From Calothrix sp. HK-06 (GTDB lineage Bacteria > Cyanobacteriota > Cyanobacteriia > Cyanobacteriales > Nostocaceae): DNA of 35,045 nucleotides. Both the position numbers and the translations under genes were made by a program. Location of the stretch: positions 1-35,045 of the forward strand of contig NZ_MRCD01000092.1 in NCBI RefSeq assembly GCF_001904745.1, in the 5' to 3' direction. The notes under the pieces are model-generated. The model did no database searches. It saw only the letters and a list, made by a program, of their open reading frames with translations, and had not been told where the DNA came from. Positions 26,233-34,673 of the stretch are shown here, piece after piece. The stretch's first letter is position 1. Each line of letters starts with the position of its first letter.

Positions 26233-27741
26233 TTATTGCTTAAATCCTGGCAATTTCCACTCTTGTAAAACTCTCGAAACACTTTCGCGCGTAGCTTCGG
26301 CGCCGAAACCCCATGCAAGTAGTGAAAAATAATCTATAACCCCCTTGGCGCCAAAAGTGCCGTTTGATAAATATAGTTGTGTAAAACCTGCATTGCCAAG
26401 TAAGAAAATTGCAATAACATAGCTGGAGGTATAAAAAATAGCTAAACGATTACGGGATAGTTTTTCTAGTTTATTGGCATTTGTATAAATTACATCTTGG
26501 TATACATCAGGAACAGGTTCAAGCAAATCAGTGGTAACTGGATTCTTAATAGCTTTAGACACATCTCCTAAAAATGTTCTTTGATGTAGCGAATTCTGCT
26601 TTAAGCTTTGGACATCTTCGATTATTTTTTCTGTTTTCTCTCGAATTTCATCTTGCCACTTATAATAAGACTCTATATTTGCAGGAGAAAGGTTATATAA
26701 AATTCTTTGCAGCGTTAATGCTTCTTTTTTCCAATACTTTTCTTCGTCTCTTGCCTCATATGGAACTTGATTAGTTAACTCGCTAAATTCATCTAACTGA
26801 GTTTTTGCTACTAAAAAGTTATTGAGTTGCGTTTGTACTTTTTGTAGCTCTTCCCTCACTTGACCTGGACTCTCTTGTGATGGTCTGCCTTTATTTATAC
26901 TGTCTAGCTGCCAAGTCAATTGTTCTAGGTACGCAATTTTGTTGTCAGGGTTTTCTTCTTCTACCCGTTTACGTAGCTTAGATTCGTATTCTAATAAACT
27001 TAGCCAACTTTGCTTACTTAAATACCATTTATCCCAAATATCTTGTGCTTTGTCCGCAGCTTCTTTTGCCGCAGCAGAGCGCTTATTTTCTAACGCTGTT
27101 TCTACAGACATTAAACAAGCTTCAACTGTTTTATAAAAAGAAATATCTTTCTTAAATTCTTCATCCGCGCGTATTTTACTACGAAGACGAGCAACTTGCA
27201 CCACTACTTCATCGCGCGACATCCATTCGCTACGATACATCGAGATAATGATTCCTAAACCCACACCAAGCAAAAGTACTAATAATGGCATCAGCCAATA
27301 ATCTCTAACTCTAATGCTAATGGGAATGACTAACTCGCTATCTGGAGTAATCACTAGTAAGTTGCCATTATATTCTCCGCTCGGCACATCTTTTAAATTA
27401 AACTCAATTGGAGTTAATAACGGTTGGTTGCTTGGTAAAGTAGCAATACTCGAATTCGCAAGGTTAACTTTGATTGCTTTCGCCGGAAATACTTGTGTAC
27501 CATCGGCGCGAGTTAAATCTAAACTCAGAATTTTAGCATCTTTAACAACTTGATTTGACTGTAAGAACAAATTTCGTTCGACTTTTGGGCAAAAAAATTT
27601 ACCTAACCAGCACTTTTGCTCCGCTACAGATAGATTTGCTGGTGTGGAGGTAATTTTTGGTTCTGCTTTTACAATAGACGGCGCCAGTAAGTTAGATGCT
27701 GAAACCAGCATTAATACAGCAAGTTTTTTATAATAGTTCAT
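26233..27741 (-). CDS. membrane-anchored coiled-coil protein, unknown function
   Basis: 502 residues. An N-terminal signal peptide (MNYYKKLAVLMLVSASNLLA, cleaved near residue 26 after VKA) leads a ~120-residue beta-rich periplasmic part with two Cys (CWLGKFFC). A membrane helix follows (about 150-170, WLMPLLVLLLGVGLGIIISM), then ~260 residues of charged helical coiled coil facing the cytoplasm. Two more hydrophobic helices lie near the end (AIFYTSSYVIAIFLLGNAGF; DYFSLLAWGFGAEATRESV). I do not recognise a named family, though similar proteins occur in cyanobacteria with large conflict-type operons. Lone gene on its strand; ATG 27741. Confidence 0.8.
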   Translation of the reverse strand: MNYYKKLAVLMLVSASNLLAPSIVKAEPKITSTPANLSVAEQKCWLGKFFCPKVERNLFLQSNQVVKDAKILSLDLTRADGTQVFPAKAIKVNLANSSIATLPSNQPLLTPIEFNLKDVPSGEYNGNLLVITPDSELVIPISIRVRDYWLMPLLVLLLGVGLGIIISMYRSEWMSRDEVVVQVARLRSKIRADEEFKKDISFYKTVEACLMSVETALENKRSAAAKEAADKAQDIWDKWYLSKQSWLSLLEYESKLRKRVEEENPDNKIAYLEQLTWQLDSINKGRPSQESPGQVREELQKVQTQLNNFLVAKTQLDEFSELTNQVPYEARDEEKYWKKEALTLQRILYNLSPANIESYYKWQDEIREKTEKIIEDVQSLKQNSLHQRTFLGDVSKAIKNPVTTDLLEPVPDVYQDVIYTNANKLEKLSRNRLAIFYTSSYVIAIFLLGNAGFTQLYLSNGTFGAKGVIDYFSLLAWGFGAEATRESVSRVLQEWKLPGFKQ

Positions 27742-27870
27742 TTGTATACTAAAAAATATGTGCTGTTAGGCACTTAGGACGCGAATGTACAACGTAATGA
27801 TACTCAATTTTTCTCAAATTGCTAGTAGGCGCCATTCGCAACGGTGTCACTCCTGTAACGGATATATTGT

Positions 27871-27925
27871 ACGTTGGGTGGAAGCTTTGCGTTTACGTAG
27901 TATGCCAAAGCACAACCCAACATAC
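27871..27925. repeat. GTTGGGTGGA...CCCAACATAC repeat, copy 1
   Basis: Arms ACGTTGGGT and ACCCAACATA. This is the GTTGGGTTACGC family of intergenic repeats. Copy 2 is at 28551-28580 and a fragment at 32515-32542. Confidence 0.7.
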
Positions 27926-27998
27926 AGTCCGCGCAGTAAATGCCAAATTGATTTGTACTATCATGGAATATAACAACTGTGGTAAAAAAGTTATTGTT

Positions 27999-28550
27999 AT
28001 GACATTAGCTGTAGCCAAGTGGACATTAGACGAATACCACCGCATGATTGAAGCTGGTATTTTAGATAATCGCCGCGTGGAATTATTAAGGGGAGAAATT
28101 GTTGAGATGGCGCCAGAGGGAGAACCACATTCTTACTTTAGTAGTGAGGCTGAGGAATATCTGAAAAGTTTGTTAGCAGACAGGGCAAAAGTTATTGTTG
28201 GAAAACCAATAACCCTTCCTAATGGCTCAGAACCGGAACCTGATATTGCTGTTATTCAACGTTTAGGGCGCCAGTATTTACAACATCATCCATATCCTGA
28301 GAATATTTTTTGGGTAATTGAATATTCAAATACCAGCTTAGAAAAAGATTTAGAGATAAAAACAGAAATTTATGCAGAAGCTGGTATTAATGAATACTGG
28401 GTTGTTAACCTTAGAACCAGAGAACTTATAGTTTTTCGCAATCCCCGAAACAAAAAATATACTTATAAATCTACTTTGACTGCTGGAATTATTAATCCTT
28501 TATCGTTTCCGAATATTGCTGTGTCTGTAGGCGCCATTATTAGCGCGTAG
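27999..28550 (+). CDS. Uma2-family PD-(D/E)XK nuclease
   Basis: 183 residues from ATG 27999 (another ATG 12 codons upstream at 27963 is open). MTLAVAKWTLDEYHRMIEAG and the restriction-endonuclease-like core EPEPDIAVI ... VIEYSNTSLEKDLEIKTEIYAEAGINEYW are standard for the Uma2 (DUF820) family, which is hugely expanded in cyanobacteria. Catalytic residues Asp (PDIAVI), Glu (VIEYS) and Lys (KTEIYAEAG) are present. The cellular role is not established; these genes move frequently. GTTGGGT repeats flank it on both sides. A truncated duplicate lies at 32396. Confidence 0.9.
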   Translation: MTLAVAKWTLDEYHRMIEAGILDNRRVELLRGEIVEMAPEGEPHSYFSSEAEEYLKSLLADRAKVIVGKPITLPNGSEPEPDIAVIQRLGRQYLQHHPYPENIFWVIEYSNTSLEKDLEIKTEIYAEAGINEYWVVNLRTRELIVFRNPRNKKYTYKSTLTAGIINPLSFPNIAVSVGAIISA

Positions 28551-28580
28551 GTTGGGTGGAGCGCGAGTGCGTAACCCAAC
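28551..28580. repeat. GTTGGGTGGAGC...GTAACCCAAC repeat, copy 2
   Basis: Hairpin directly after the Uma2 stop. The copy upstream of the gene (27871-27925) means the gene is bracketed by the same repeat family. Confidence 0.7.
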
Positions 28581-28607
28581 ATACGTTATATATTCTGGGA
28601 GATTTTG

Positions 28608-28670
28608 GCGCGTGATGCCAATAGGTTGTAATAATGATTTTTATATTGTCCCAGGCATCACGCACCCTAC
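28608..28670. repeat. GCGTGATGCC inverted repeat inside the amidase 3' end
   Basis: Arms GCGCGTGATGCC (28608-28619) and GGCATCACGCACC (28654-28666). Related to 13420-13482. The right arm lies within the amidase reading frame and encodes its final residues. Confidence 0.75.
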
Positions 28671-30071
28671 CCCAATTTGGTCGGCTAAATTTAAGAATTG
28701 CATGTCGTGCCATCTCTTTCCAACTAGTTGCAACCCGATAGGAAGTCCTTGTTGAGTTTTTCCTACTGGTAACACTACTACTGGATTACCAGTTAAAGTA
28801 AATATACTTGTGAATGTGGCACATGCATCTAGGTAAGGAACTTTTTGTCCTTCAATTTCAAATGCTTTACCAATGGGTTGATGGGGAAAAGCTGGTATTG
28901 CGGTTGTGGGAACTAACCATGCGTCCCATTGTGAAAGAAAATTTTCGATTTGGGTGGTAAAGTAGTCACGTCTTGACATTGATGCCGCATATTGTTTAAG
29001 ATTCATGCTTGTACCTCTTAAGGCGCCTTTAACAACATTCGCACCACTAAATAATCGTCGTAGGTCATTAAAGAAAGTTGGTAGTTTGGGAATTGGTCGA
29101 GAATTTAGCCATGCTCCTGTTAACTCTCCATAAGTTTGAACGGCGCCAGTATAATCAAAATCTAACGGACTTGCTTTTTCTACTGTGCAACCTAACTCTT
29201 GTAAGGAATGTGCAAATTTTTCTAATGTCGCGCGCGTTTCAGAGGTAATAGGAATATCAAAGTTATCTGTCCAAGCTATACGATATGAGTTTAAAGGACG
29301 TTTTTCGTCATGTTCTTTAACTACAGGTGGAACTTGGCAATATTTATTATCTGCACCTTCTACAAGTGAAAGCCAAATTTTTAAATCTTCAACTGAGCGG
29401 GTCATTGCTCCAGGTGCGTACATATATTGTAAGCCGTTGTTGCCTTCTAACATCGCAGGCCATGCTCCTGCCATTGAAACACGTTGCTCGGTTGGTTTAA
29501 TTCCAAACACTCCACAGAAGTGTGCGGGTATTCTTCCTGAACCACCTAAACCACTACACACATCTAATGGTGAAAACCCTGCTGCAACTGCTGCTGCACT
29601 ACCACCACTACTCCCACCTGGTGTATATTCTAAGTTCCACGGGTTATTAGTGCGTCCAAAATCTGAGTTCGTTTGCGCGTCAGATGCGAATATAGGAAGA
29701 TTTGTTTTGCCAATTAAGATTGCTCCGGCGCCTATTATTCTAGAAATGACGGTAGCATCTTGTTTCGGAATGTAGTTTGCAAACCCCTTATAACCGCAGG
29801 TTGTTCGCATTTGAACAGTTTCGTAACAATCTTTGGCAGTAAAAGGAACACCATGTAAAGTTCCCCATATTTCCCCTTTTGCCAAAGCTTCGTCTGCTTG
29901 TTTCGCACGTTGTCGTGCCCTTTCTTCGTCTAAAGTAATAAAGGCATTAATTTTTGGGTTATGTTCGGCAATATGCTTTAAATGAGCTTCCAAAACTTCG
30001 GTAGCAGACACTTCACGATTTTGAATAGTTTTGGCTAACTGATGGGCAGGTAAGAAAACAAGGTTACTCAT
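28641..30071 (-). CDS. amidase (amidase-signature family)
   Basis: 476 residues hydrolysing an amide bond. The Ser-cisSer-Lys triad is seen as Lys in PFTAKDCYE (near 77) and the two Ser of the PGGSSGGSAAAVAAG loop (near 155). It is not GatA by context: no gatB/gatC nearby, and a short C-terminal domain. The last ~12 codons (GVGCVMPGTI) come from a dispersed inverted repeat. In relatives the LQLVGKRWHDMQ helix is followed by a longer, different tail. So the C-terminus appears replaced by repeat insertion, though the catalytic domain is whole. ATG 30071. Substrate unknown. Confidence 0.9.
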   Translation of the reverse strand: MSNLVFLPAHQLAKTIQNREVSATEVLEAHLKHIAEHNPKINAFITLDEERARQRAKQADEALAKGEIWGTLHGVPFTAKDCYETVQMRTTCGYKGFANYIPKQDATVISRIIGAGAILIGKTNLPIFASDAQTNSDFGRTNNPWNLEYTPGGSSGGSAAAVAAGFSPLDVCSGLGGSGRIPAHFCGVFGIKPTEQRVSMAGAWPAMLEGNNGLQYMYAPGAMTRSVEDLKIWLSLVEGADNKYCQVPPVVKEHDEKRPLNSYRIAWTDNFDIPITSETRATLEKFAHSLQELGCTVEKASPLDFDYTGAVQTYGELTGAWLNSRPIPKLPTFFNDLRRLFSGANVVKGALRGTSMNLKQYAASMSRRDYFTTQIENFLSQWDAWLVPTTAIPAFPHQPIGKAFEIEGQKVPYLDACATFTSIFTLTGNPVVVLPVGKTQQGLPIGLQLVGKRWHDMQFLNLADQIGVGCVMPGTI

Positions 30072-30184
30072 CGGTTGATTGGAATACTACATTCCATCAG
30101 TTTATTGAGTGTACCCTGTTGAAGTCGCATCAATTCTTCCGCAAAATGTCGCGATCTTCCGATTAGTTGTAAAACTAAGTAAAA

Positions 30185-31075
30185 CTAAAGGGCGCCTCTA
30201 TATAATTTGGGTGTGGTAGTTGTGTATTTACGAAAAACGCGCGCGAAGTGACTAGGACTTTGAAAACCTACTTGCTGACAAACTTCTAAAATTGTTAATT
30301 CCTGGTTTTGTAGTAATTGCTTTGCTTTCTCTACCCGGCATTTAGTTATATATTGATGAGGAGCAAACCCTATTGATTGTTTAAATAAGCTAGCAAAATA
30401 GTGTGGACTCATCTGAGCTATGACTGCAAGTTCAGCTAGGGACAAGTTTTCGTCGAGATGCTCGTTAATATAAGCTATTACTTCGCGTAGTTTATAATTA
30501 GGTAGTCCATCTGTATATTGTTTGATATTTTGTGTTTGTGTAGAGTAACGTTTAATTAAATGTACTGCCAGTGCTGTTGCCATTGACTCTGCATACAGAC
30601 GACTATCAACCCCAGTCGTTTCTAATTCTTTTTTCAGTTCTAATCCAATTTGATAAATTAATGGGTCAAATCCATAAACTTGTGGTTTAATTTCTAATTT
30701 ATCAACATCAACCGATTCATGAATAGTACTTGCAAGCTTATCTGATTCTACTGTTAGTAAAATAAACTCAGCATTTCCATACGCTTGAGTTTTAATATCA
30801 TAATAAGCGGGGATAATACCAATATTGCCACTTACAAAGTTCTTATATATCTGTTTGTTTACTTTAAATTCTTTTGCCTGATATCCAAGCCCTATACTAA
30901 TGGTATTATGTGGAAAGTTATATTCAGGAGTATCATGTTCAGGTTGGCGATGATATTCAAGGAAAATAGCCTGCCATCCTATCGAGTGACTTGAAATAAT
31001 CGGCGCGCGTGGAAGAATTTGTTTAATGGCATCGCATGATTGAAAGTCTATCTTAATGCTTGGTTTGTTTTGCAT
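30185..31075 (-). CDS. AraC-family transcriptional regulator
   Basis: 296 residues. The N-terminal ~180 residues form a cupin-like sensor region. The last ~100 form two helix-turn-helix motifs: LSLAELAVIAQMSPHYFASL, and ILEVCQQVGFQSPSHFARVF followed by the family end FRKYTTTTPKLYR. The upstream neighbour is divergent or absent, and the amidase lies 113 bases downstream on the same strand and could be its target. The ligand is unknown. ATG 31075, preceded closely by AGGGA. Confidence 0.9.
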   Translation of the reverse strand: MQNKPSIKIDFQSCDAIKQILPRAPIISSHSIGWQAIFLEYHRQPEHDTPEYNFPHNTISIGLGYQAKEFKVNKQIYKNFVSGNIGIIPAYYDIKTQAYGNAEFILLTVESDKLASTIHESVDVDKLEIKPQVYGFDPLIYQIGLELKKELETTGVDSRLYAESMATALAVHLIKRYSTQTQNIKQYTDGLPNYKLREVIAYINEHLDENLSLAELAVIAQMSPHYFASLFKQSIGFAPHQYITKCRVEKAKQLLQNQELTILEVCQQVGFQSPSHFARVFRKYTTTTPKLYRGAL

Positions 31076-31227
31076 TCCCTGTTTTTATTTTTCTATAATT
31101 ATAACTGATACAGATATTATTTATTATAATAGGCAAAAGCAAAATAAATGTGTAAAAAATCATACCCAAAATTATAAATAAAATTTTAACTATTAAATTT
31201 CTACTGTTTATAAAAGTTTAAAGTCAT

Positions 31228-31257
31228 GGAACGGGTAGGGATGCCCGCTCTACAAGA
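31228..31257. repeat. ACGGGYAGGGATGCCCGY repeat, copy 1
   Basis: Hairpin CGGGTAGGGATGCCCG with trailing CTCTACAAGA. A nearly identical unit is at 32659-32688. Confidence 0.7.
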
Positions 31258-31296
31258 AACAAGAGATAAGAAATATTTTCCTATTAATGAGCAAGC

Positions 31297-32148
31297 TTAT
31301 AAATTACTAGTACGCCTATAACGAGCTTCGATTATAGAGTAGATACCGTAAGCAATTAAACCTAAAGACACTATACCCAAAATCCAAGCACCGAAGGGTT
31401 GCTGTGCCAAAACTGCCAAGGTGCCACCTAATCCCCTAGCCTGAGTGCCATCCGATTGAATTGCTGCTAGCGTCAAGAAGATACCGATAATGCTAAAAAC
31501 AATGCCACGGGCGGCTATTCCAAATCTACCTATACGCACTGCCCAAGTTTGCTCATTCCGACTCATTTGCTCAAGTTTGAAATAGCGGCGAAGTTTGCCT
31601 TTATATGCTTGATAAAGGTAAGAAATTCCAACACCAATTACTATCAATCCTGCCAACGCTACTAACCATCTTCCAAAAGGTTGACTTAGAAAATATACTG
31701 TCCAATCTTTGACATTATCGCTATTGCTGCCACCTGAACCAATAATTAGTTTTATCGCTGTTATCGCCAAACCTATATAAGCTATTCCACTAAAAGCATA
31801 GCCCAAGCGCTTGGCAATTCGTTTAGCGTCCATCTCTTGAGTGGAATTTTCTGGGTCAAGAATAGTTTGCACTAGGCGCCATAATGCATATCCAATCAGA
31901 CCAAGGGTGACAATACTTAAAAGAAATTTACCAAACGGCTGAGTGACAATTGTTTCTAAGGCGCCACTACTATCTGTAGTTTTACCACCAGAACCAATTG
32001 CTGCTTGTGCTGCAAGTAAACCTACGGTAAAATAAACTAGCCCTTTTGCGGCATAGCCTAATCTTGCTAATCGCTCAACCCAAGGATGAGAAGCAACTTC
32101 TCTAGCTGGTTGCTTAATGTCTTCAGGAATTGGGTTACGTTGTGCCAT
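31297..32148 (-). CDS. DUF1206 membrane protein
   Basis: 283 residues made of three homologous units of about 85 residues, each with two membrane helices. The units start ARLGYAAKGLVYFTVGLLA, KRLGYAFSGIAYIGLAITA and GRFGIAARGIVFSIIGIFL, and each carries QPFG before its second helix (TQPFGKFLL, SQPFGRWLV, QQPFGAWIL). This triple repeat defines the DUF1206 family. The role is unknown. ATG 32148. Monocistronic, with a repeat hairpin beyond its stop. Confidence 0.92.
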   Translation of the reverse strand: MAQRNPIPEDIKQPAREVASHPWVERLARLGYAAKGLVYFTVGLLAAQAAIGSGGKTTDSSGALETIVTQPFGKFLLSIVTLGLIGYALWRLVQTILDPENSTQEMDAKRIAKRLGYAFSGIAYIGLAITAIKLIIGSGGSNSDNVKDWTVYFLSQPFGRWLVALAGLIVIGVGISYLYQAYKGKLRRYFKLEQMSRNEQTWAVRIGRFGIAARGIVFSIIGIFLTLAAIQSDGTQARGLGGTLAVLAQQPFGAWILGIVSLGLIAYGIYSIIEARYRRTSNL

Positions 32149-32395
32149 AGTTTTTATTTATTTTTAGTTGGTGCTAAATATTTAGATTTCATTACAAAAA
32201 TTCTTCTATTACTAATATTTATATAAAGAAGGATTTTCTTCATCCTCCCTAGTAAATAACTCTGTAAGTATTGCTCCTGGCACTCTATCTATGTTTTTAA
32301 ATTAATATAGTTTAATAAATATTAATATTTGTCAATAAAAATAATTCTATTGTACTAACAAAATTAAATAACAACTGGGGAAAAAATTACTGAAT
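32149..32395. other. AT-rich intergenic region
   Basis: Very AT-rich. It should contain the DUF1206 promoter (minus strand). No gene or clear repeat seen. Confidence 0.4.
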
Positions 32396-32536
32396 ATGAC
32401 ATTAGCTGTAGCCAAGTGGACATTAGACGAATACCACAGCATGATTGAAACTGGTATTTTAGATAATTGCTGTGTGGAATTGTTGAGGGGAGAAATTGCT
32501 GAAATTGCGCCATTATTGGGTTATGGCTTTGCGTAA
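32396..32536 (+). pseudogene. truncated second copy of the Uma2 gene
   Basis: The first 39 codons (MTLAVAKWTLDEYHSMIETG... through EIAEIAP) are nearly identical in DNA to the Uma2 gene at 27999. The copy then breaks at its GCGCCA and runs into a GTTGGGTTACGC-type repeat that adds seven codons and a stop. The nuclease core is entirely missing. Confidence 0.85.
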
Positions 32537-32542
32537 CCCAAC

Positions 32543-32596
32543 CTAGGTCAAGTCGGTTAATAGTTTACCCATTTCATTTTTGTCTTTAATTTGCAT
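32543..32596 (-). CDS. 17-codon frame with strong ribosome site, antitoxin-start remnant
   Basis: MQIKDKNEMGKLLTDLT followed by TAG, with GGAGG placed 5 bases ahead of the ATG. The sequence resembles the first residues of a small antitoxin. It stops inside the GTTGGGT repeat, so it is probably a gene cut by repeat insertion. Family membership is a guess. Confidence 0.3.
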   Translation of the reverse strand: MQIKDKNEMGKLLTDLT

Positions 32597-32658
32597 AGTT
32601 GCCTCCTAACTGCCATTAAATATATGGAAACTTTGAGTCTTCATGTATCCTTTATAAT

Positions 32659-32688
32659 GGGACGGGCAGGGATGCCCGTTCCACAAGA
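32659..32688. repeat. ACGGGYAGGGATGCCCGY repeat, copy 2
   Basis: GACGGGCAGGGATGCCCGTTCCACAAGA, a perfect hairpin just past the 3' end of the AbiEii-like gene; it may also terminate it. Confidence 0.7.
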
Positions 32689-32690
32689 GG

Positions 32691-33527
32691 TTATAATAGT
32701 TCTTTGAGAACACTTTGCCAACGTCCTGTCACAATATTTACGACAGTTTCAAAATCTTCTTCAAAGATTTGTGCGGGCATCCTGCGAATGTACCATTTCC
32801 ATTTACTACGGCTTTTACTATTATGCCACCAGTCAGGTGCCGCTAATATTGAGTACACCTCTTGTAAGGGTGTATTGCGACTTCTAAAAGCTGTTTGAAT
32901 TGCTTGTGATAGTTCTGGTTGTGTGATGTTTGTTATATATTTGCCGTATAGCATCAAGTCGTATAAGGTTTTAGGATGCCAACGTTTTGCACCTAGTTCT
33001 ACTAACCCGTGCAGTTTCCACCCTATCATTGTTTCCGCATGCACTGTTTGTATTGGTATTGCTTCACCTACTAATGTTGGATATTTTATATATGAAGCAG
33101 GTGGCGCCAGTGGGTCGCCAAATCCAATATCGATTTGAATGTTATGCTGATATTGTTCTATATTCGCATTAATCTTGATGCGGGCGCCTGGTGATTCTGT
33201 TTCCATCCAAATACCTTCGGTTCGTATAGAATCTAAATGGAATTTGACACCATCACTACAATCTGTGGAAAGGATATCTTGAAATTTTGCTGTTGTCGCA
33301 TCAATATCGAATGGGTATAAACCTAAAAAATCTACGTCTACAGCAATTCTCCGTCCTAATGGCACCCATAGCCGCGTCATCATTCCACCCCGCAACACTA
33401 ACTCATCTATATATATAGACTTAGATACTCGTCGCAATACACTTTCGAGTATATGGTATGTTAGTACTTCGTCTAAAGGACGATTTGTAGCTTCAGAAAT
33501 TTTAACCAACTGCTCTATATTATTCAT
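32691..33527 (-). CDS. AbiEii/AbiGii-like nucleotidyltransferase
   Basis: A 278-residue nucleotidyltransferase-fold protein. The active-site motifs are LRGGMMTRLW followed by VDVDFLG (the Asp-x-Asp pair) near residues 45-70. Conserved Lys residues follow in MIGWKLHGLVELG and the KTLYDLMLYGKY motif. This is the layout of AbiEii-type toxins (type IV toxin-antitoxin, phage abortive infection), which add nucleotides to tRNA or other targets. The partner gene overlaps by 8 bases, but it is not the usual AbiEi winged-helix antitoxin. ATG 33527. Intact. Confidence 0.82.
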   Translation of the reverse strand: MNNIEQLVKISEATNRPLDEVLTYHILESVLRRVSKSIYIDELVLRGGMMTRLWVPLGRRIAVDVDFLGLYPFDIDATTAKFQDILSTDCSDGVKFHLDSIRTEGIWMETESPGARIKINANIEQYQHNIQIDIGFGDPLAPPASYIKYPTLVGEAIPIQTVHAETMIGWKLHGLVELGAKRWHPKTLYDLMLYGKYITNITQPELSQAIQTAFRSRNTPLQEVYSILAAPDWWHNSKSRSKWKWYIRRMPAQIFEEDFETVVNIVTGRWQSVLKELL

Positions 33528-34020
33528 CGTTCATCCTCTTAGACGAAGTTCTAAACCATCCAGCATCAAGATTGATATTGCTGTCGAAGACGCTATACTC
33601 CTGTTGTAATTGAGAAAGTTTTAGTTTTTTAGCTCTTAATGCAGTAAGCAAAGTATTAAAGCGCAACCGAGCAGTATGTAAACCTACACCACACATTCGC
33701 ATGGTGATAAATCTCTGCTGTTGCCCATGTTGCTGATATTTAAAAGCGTTCGCTGATAAATGCGCGTCGTAACGAAGGCATAATTGCGCTAACATCTCTA
33801 TATCTGATGGCGCCAATGTTACTTTAATATGAAACTCAAAGTAATTCGTTGTAGGTAATACCTGCGCTTGTCTGTCTGATACTGGAACATCTTGGTTATT
33901 TACCATCGCTTCTATCTTGACACGCGCGACCGCAAAACCCGCTTTTTCAAATTCACGCGCGAGCTTATATGCTTCTTGCTTGACGTTAATCAATGTACCG
34001 CGATGATATGATGCCGTCAT
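33520..34020 (-). CDS. internally duplicated partner of the AbiEii-like protein (5' start lost)
   Basis: 166 residues from the ATG at 34020, but the same frame stays open to 34176 and the extra ~52 codons clearly belong to the protein. They read FEVHVTVDATLEAARDKFCC, matching the second unit FEFHIKVTLAPSDIEMLAQL. The product is thus two similar alpha/beta units (unit 2 ends QEYSVFDSNINLDAGW). The extension contains no ATG, GTG or TTG: its first codon after an in-frame TAG is GTA (34174-34176). The natural start seems lost, and starting at 34020 would remove half of unit 1. It overlaps the AbiEii-like gene by 8 bases. Function is unknown; antitoxin by position. Confidence 0.7.
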   Translation of the reverse strand: MTASYHRGTLINVKQEAYKLAREFEKAGFAVARVKIEAMVNNQDVPVSDRQAQVLPTTNYFEFHIKVTLAPSDIEMLAQLCLRYDAHLSANAFKYQQHGQQQRFITMRMCGVGLHTARLRFNTLLTALRAKKLKLSQLQQEYSVFDSNINLDAGWFRTSSKRMNDE

Positions 34021-34245
34021 TAATTGCTTTGCGACAACACCAGATGGTAATTCTATAAGTACGCTTTTTACTTTTAAAGTTTCACATAAACAGCAAAACT
34101 TATCCCGTGCAGCTTCTAATGTCGCATCTACGGTTACATGTACTTCAAACGTTCCTGTGTACCTAGGTTGTTTTACCTAATAAAATGGCTGCTTTAATGC
34201 AAGATAGCGCCGTATCCATGTTTTGATTATCATATGTTTTAAGGT

Positions 34246-34276
34246 TTGACTATGCATACTACAATTGTAGTATAAT
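34246..34276 (+). promoter_or_regulatory. promoter with 16-base perfect palindrome
   Basis: TTGACT at 34246-34251 and TATAAT at 34271-34276 (19-base spacer). The perfect palindrome TACTACAATTGTAGTA (34257-34272) covers the spacer and the first bases of the -10. Half-sites TAGTACTACAAT recur at 34318 and 34630. It looks like an autoregulated toxin-antitoxin operator. Confidence 0.6.
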
Positions 34277-34337
34277 GCTTCTGTCATTTGCAAGCGCTTA
34301 ACAAGAAGCTCTATTTTTAGTACTACAATTTGCTTAC

Positions 34338-34568
34338 AATTGTTACAAACAATTGATTCATCAAAGAATTCGTATTGCTACAAGAGATTTACGTATTGCT
34401 GCTATCACGTTGTCTATAAAAAGTATTTTGGTTACGCGCAATATGAAAGATTTTGCAAAGGTTCCAAATCTACAAGTAGAAGATTGGACAATACCCTACA
34501 ATTATGAAATTTTATACACTTGCAGCAGTTTATATGTATATTATAATAGTCTTATATGTGTATTTTAA
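34338..34568 (+). pseudogene. C-terminal half of a VapC/PIN toxin
   Basis: Reads LIHQRIRIATRDLRIAAITL, then LVTRNMKDFAKVPNLQVEDW: the third and fourth acidic motifs of a PIN toxin (RDLRIAA; TRNMKDF). The first half with the leading Asp and Glu, and any antitoxin, are absent. A TTG at 34353 opens the frame but no native start exists. After EDWTIP the frame runs about 20 unrelated codons to a stop at 34568. Confidence 0.8.
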
Positions 34569-34673
34569 GCTACAAGTGTCAAGGAACGCAACAGGCGCCT
34601 ATAATCACAAAGAATTCAATAGCTTGATTTTAGTACTACAATATATGAGTTGAGCCTAAATTTTTGTGAAATC

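Noticed and set aside
29185-29775. 196-codon open frame antisense to the amidase
   Set aside because: Mirror of a conserved enzyme gene; no recognisable domain or ribosome site.
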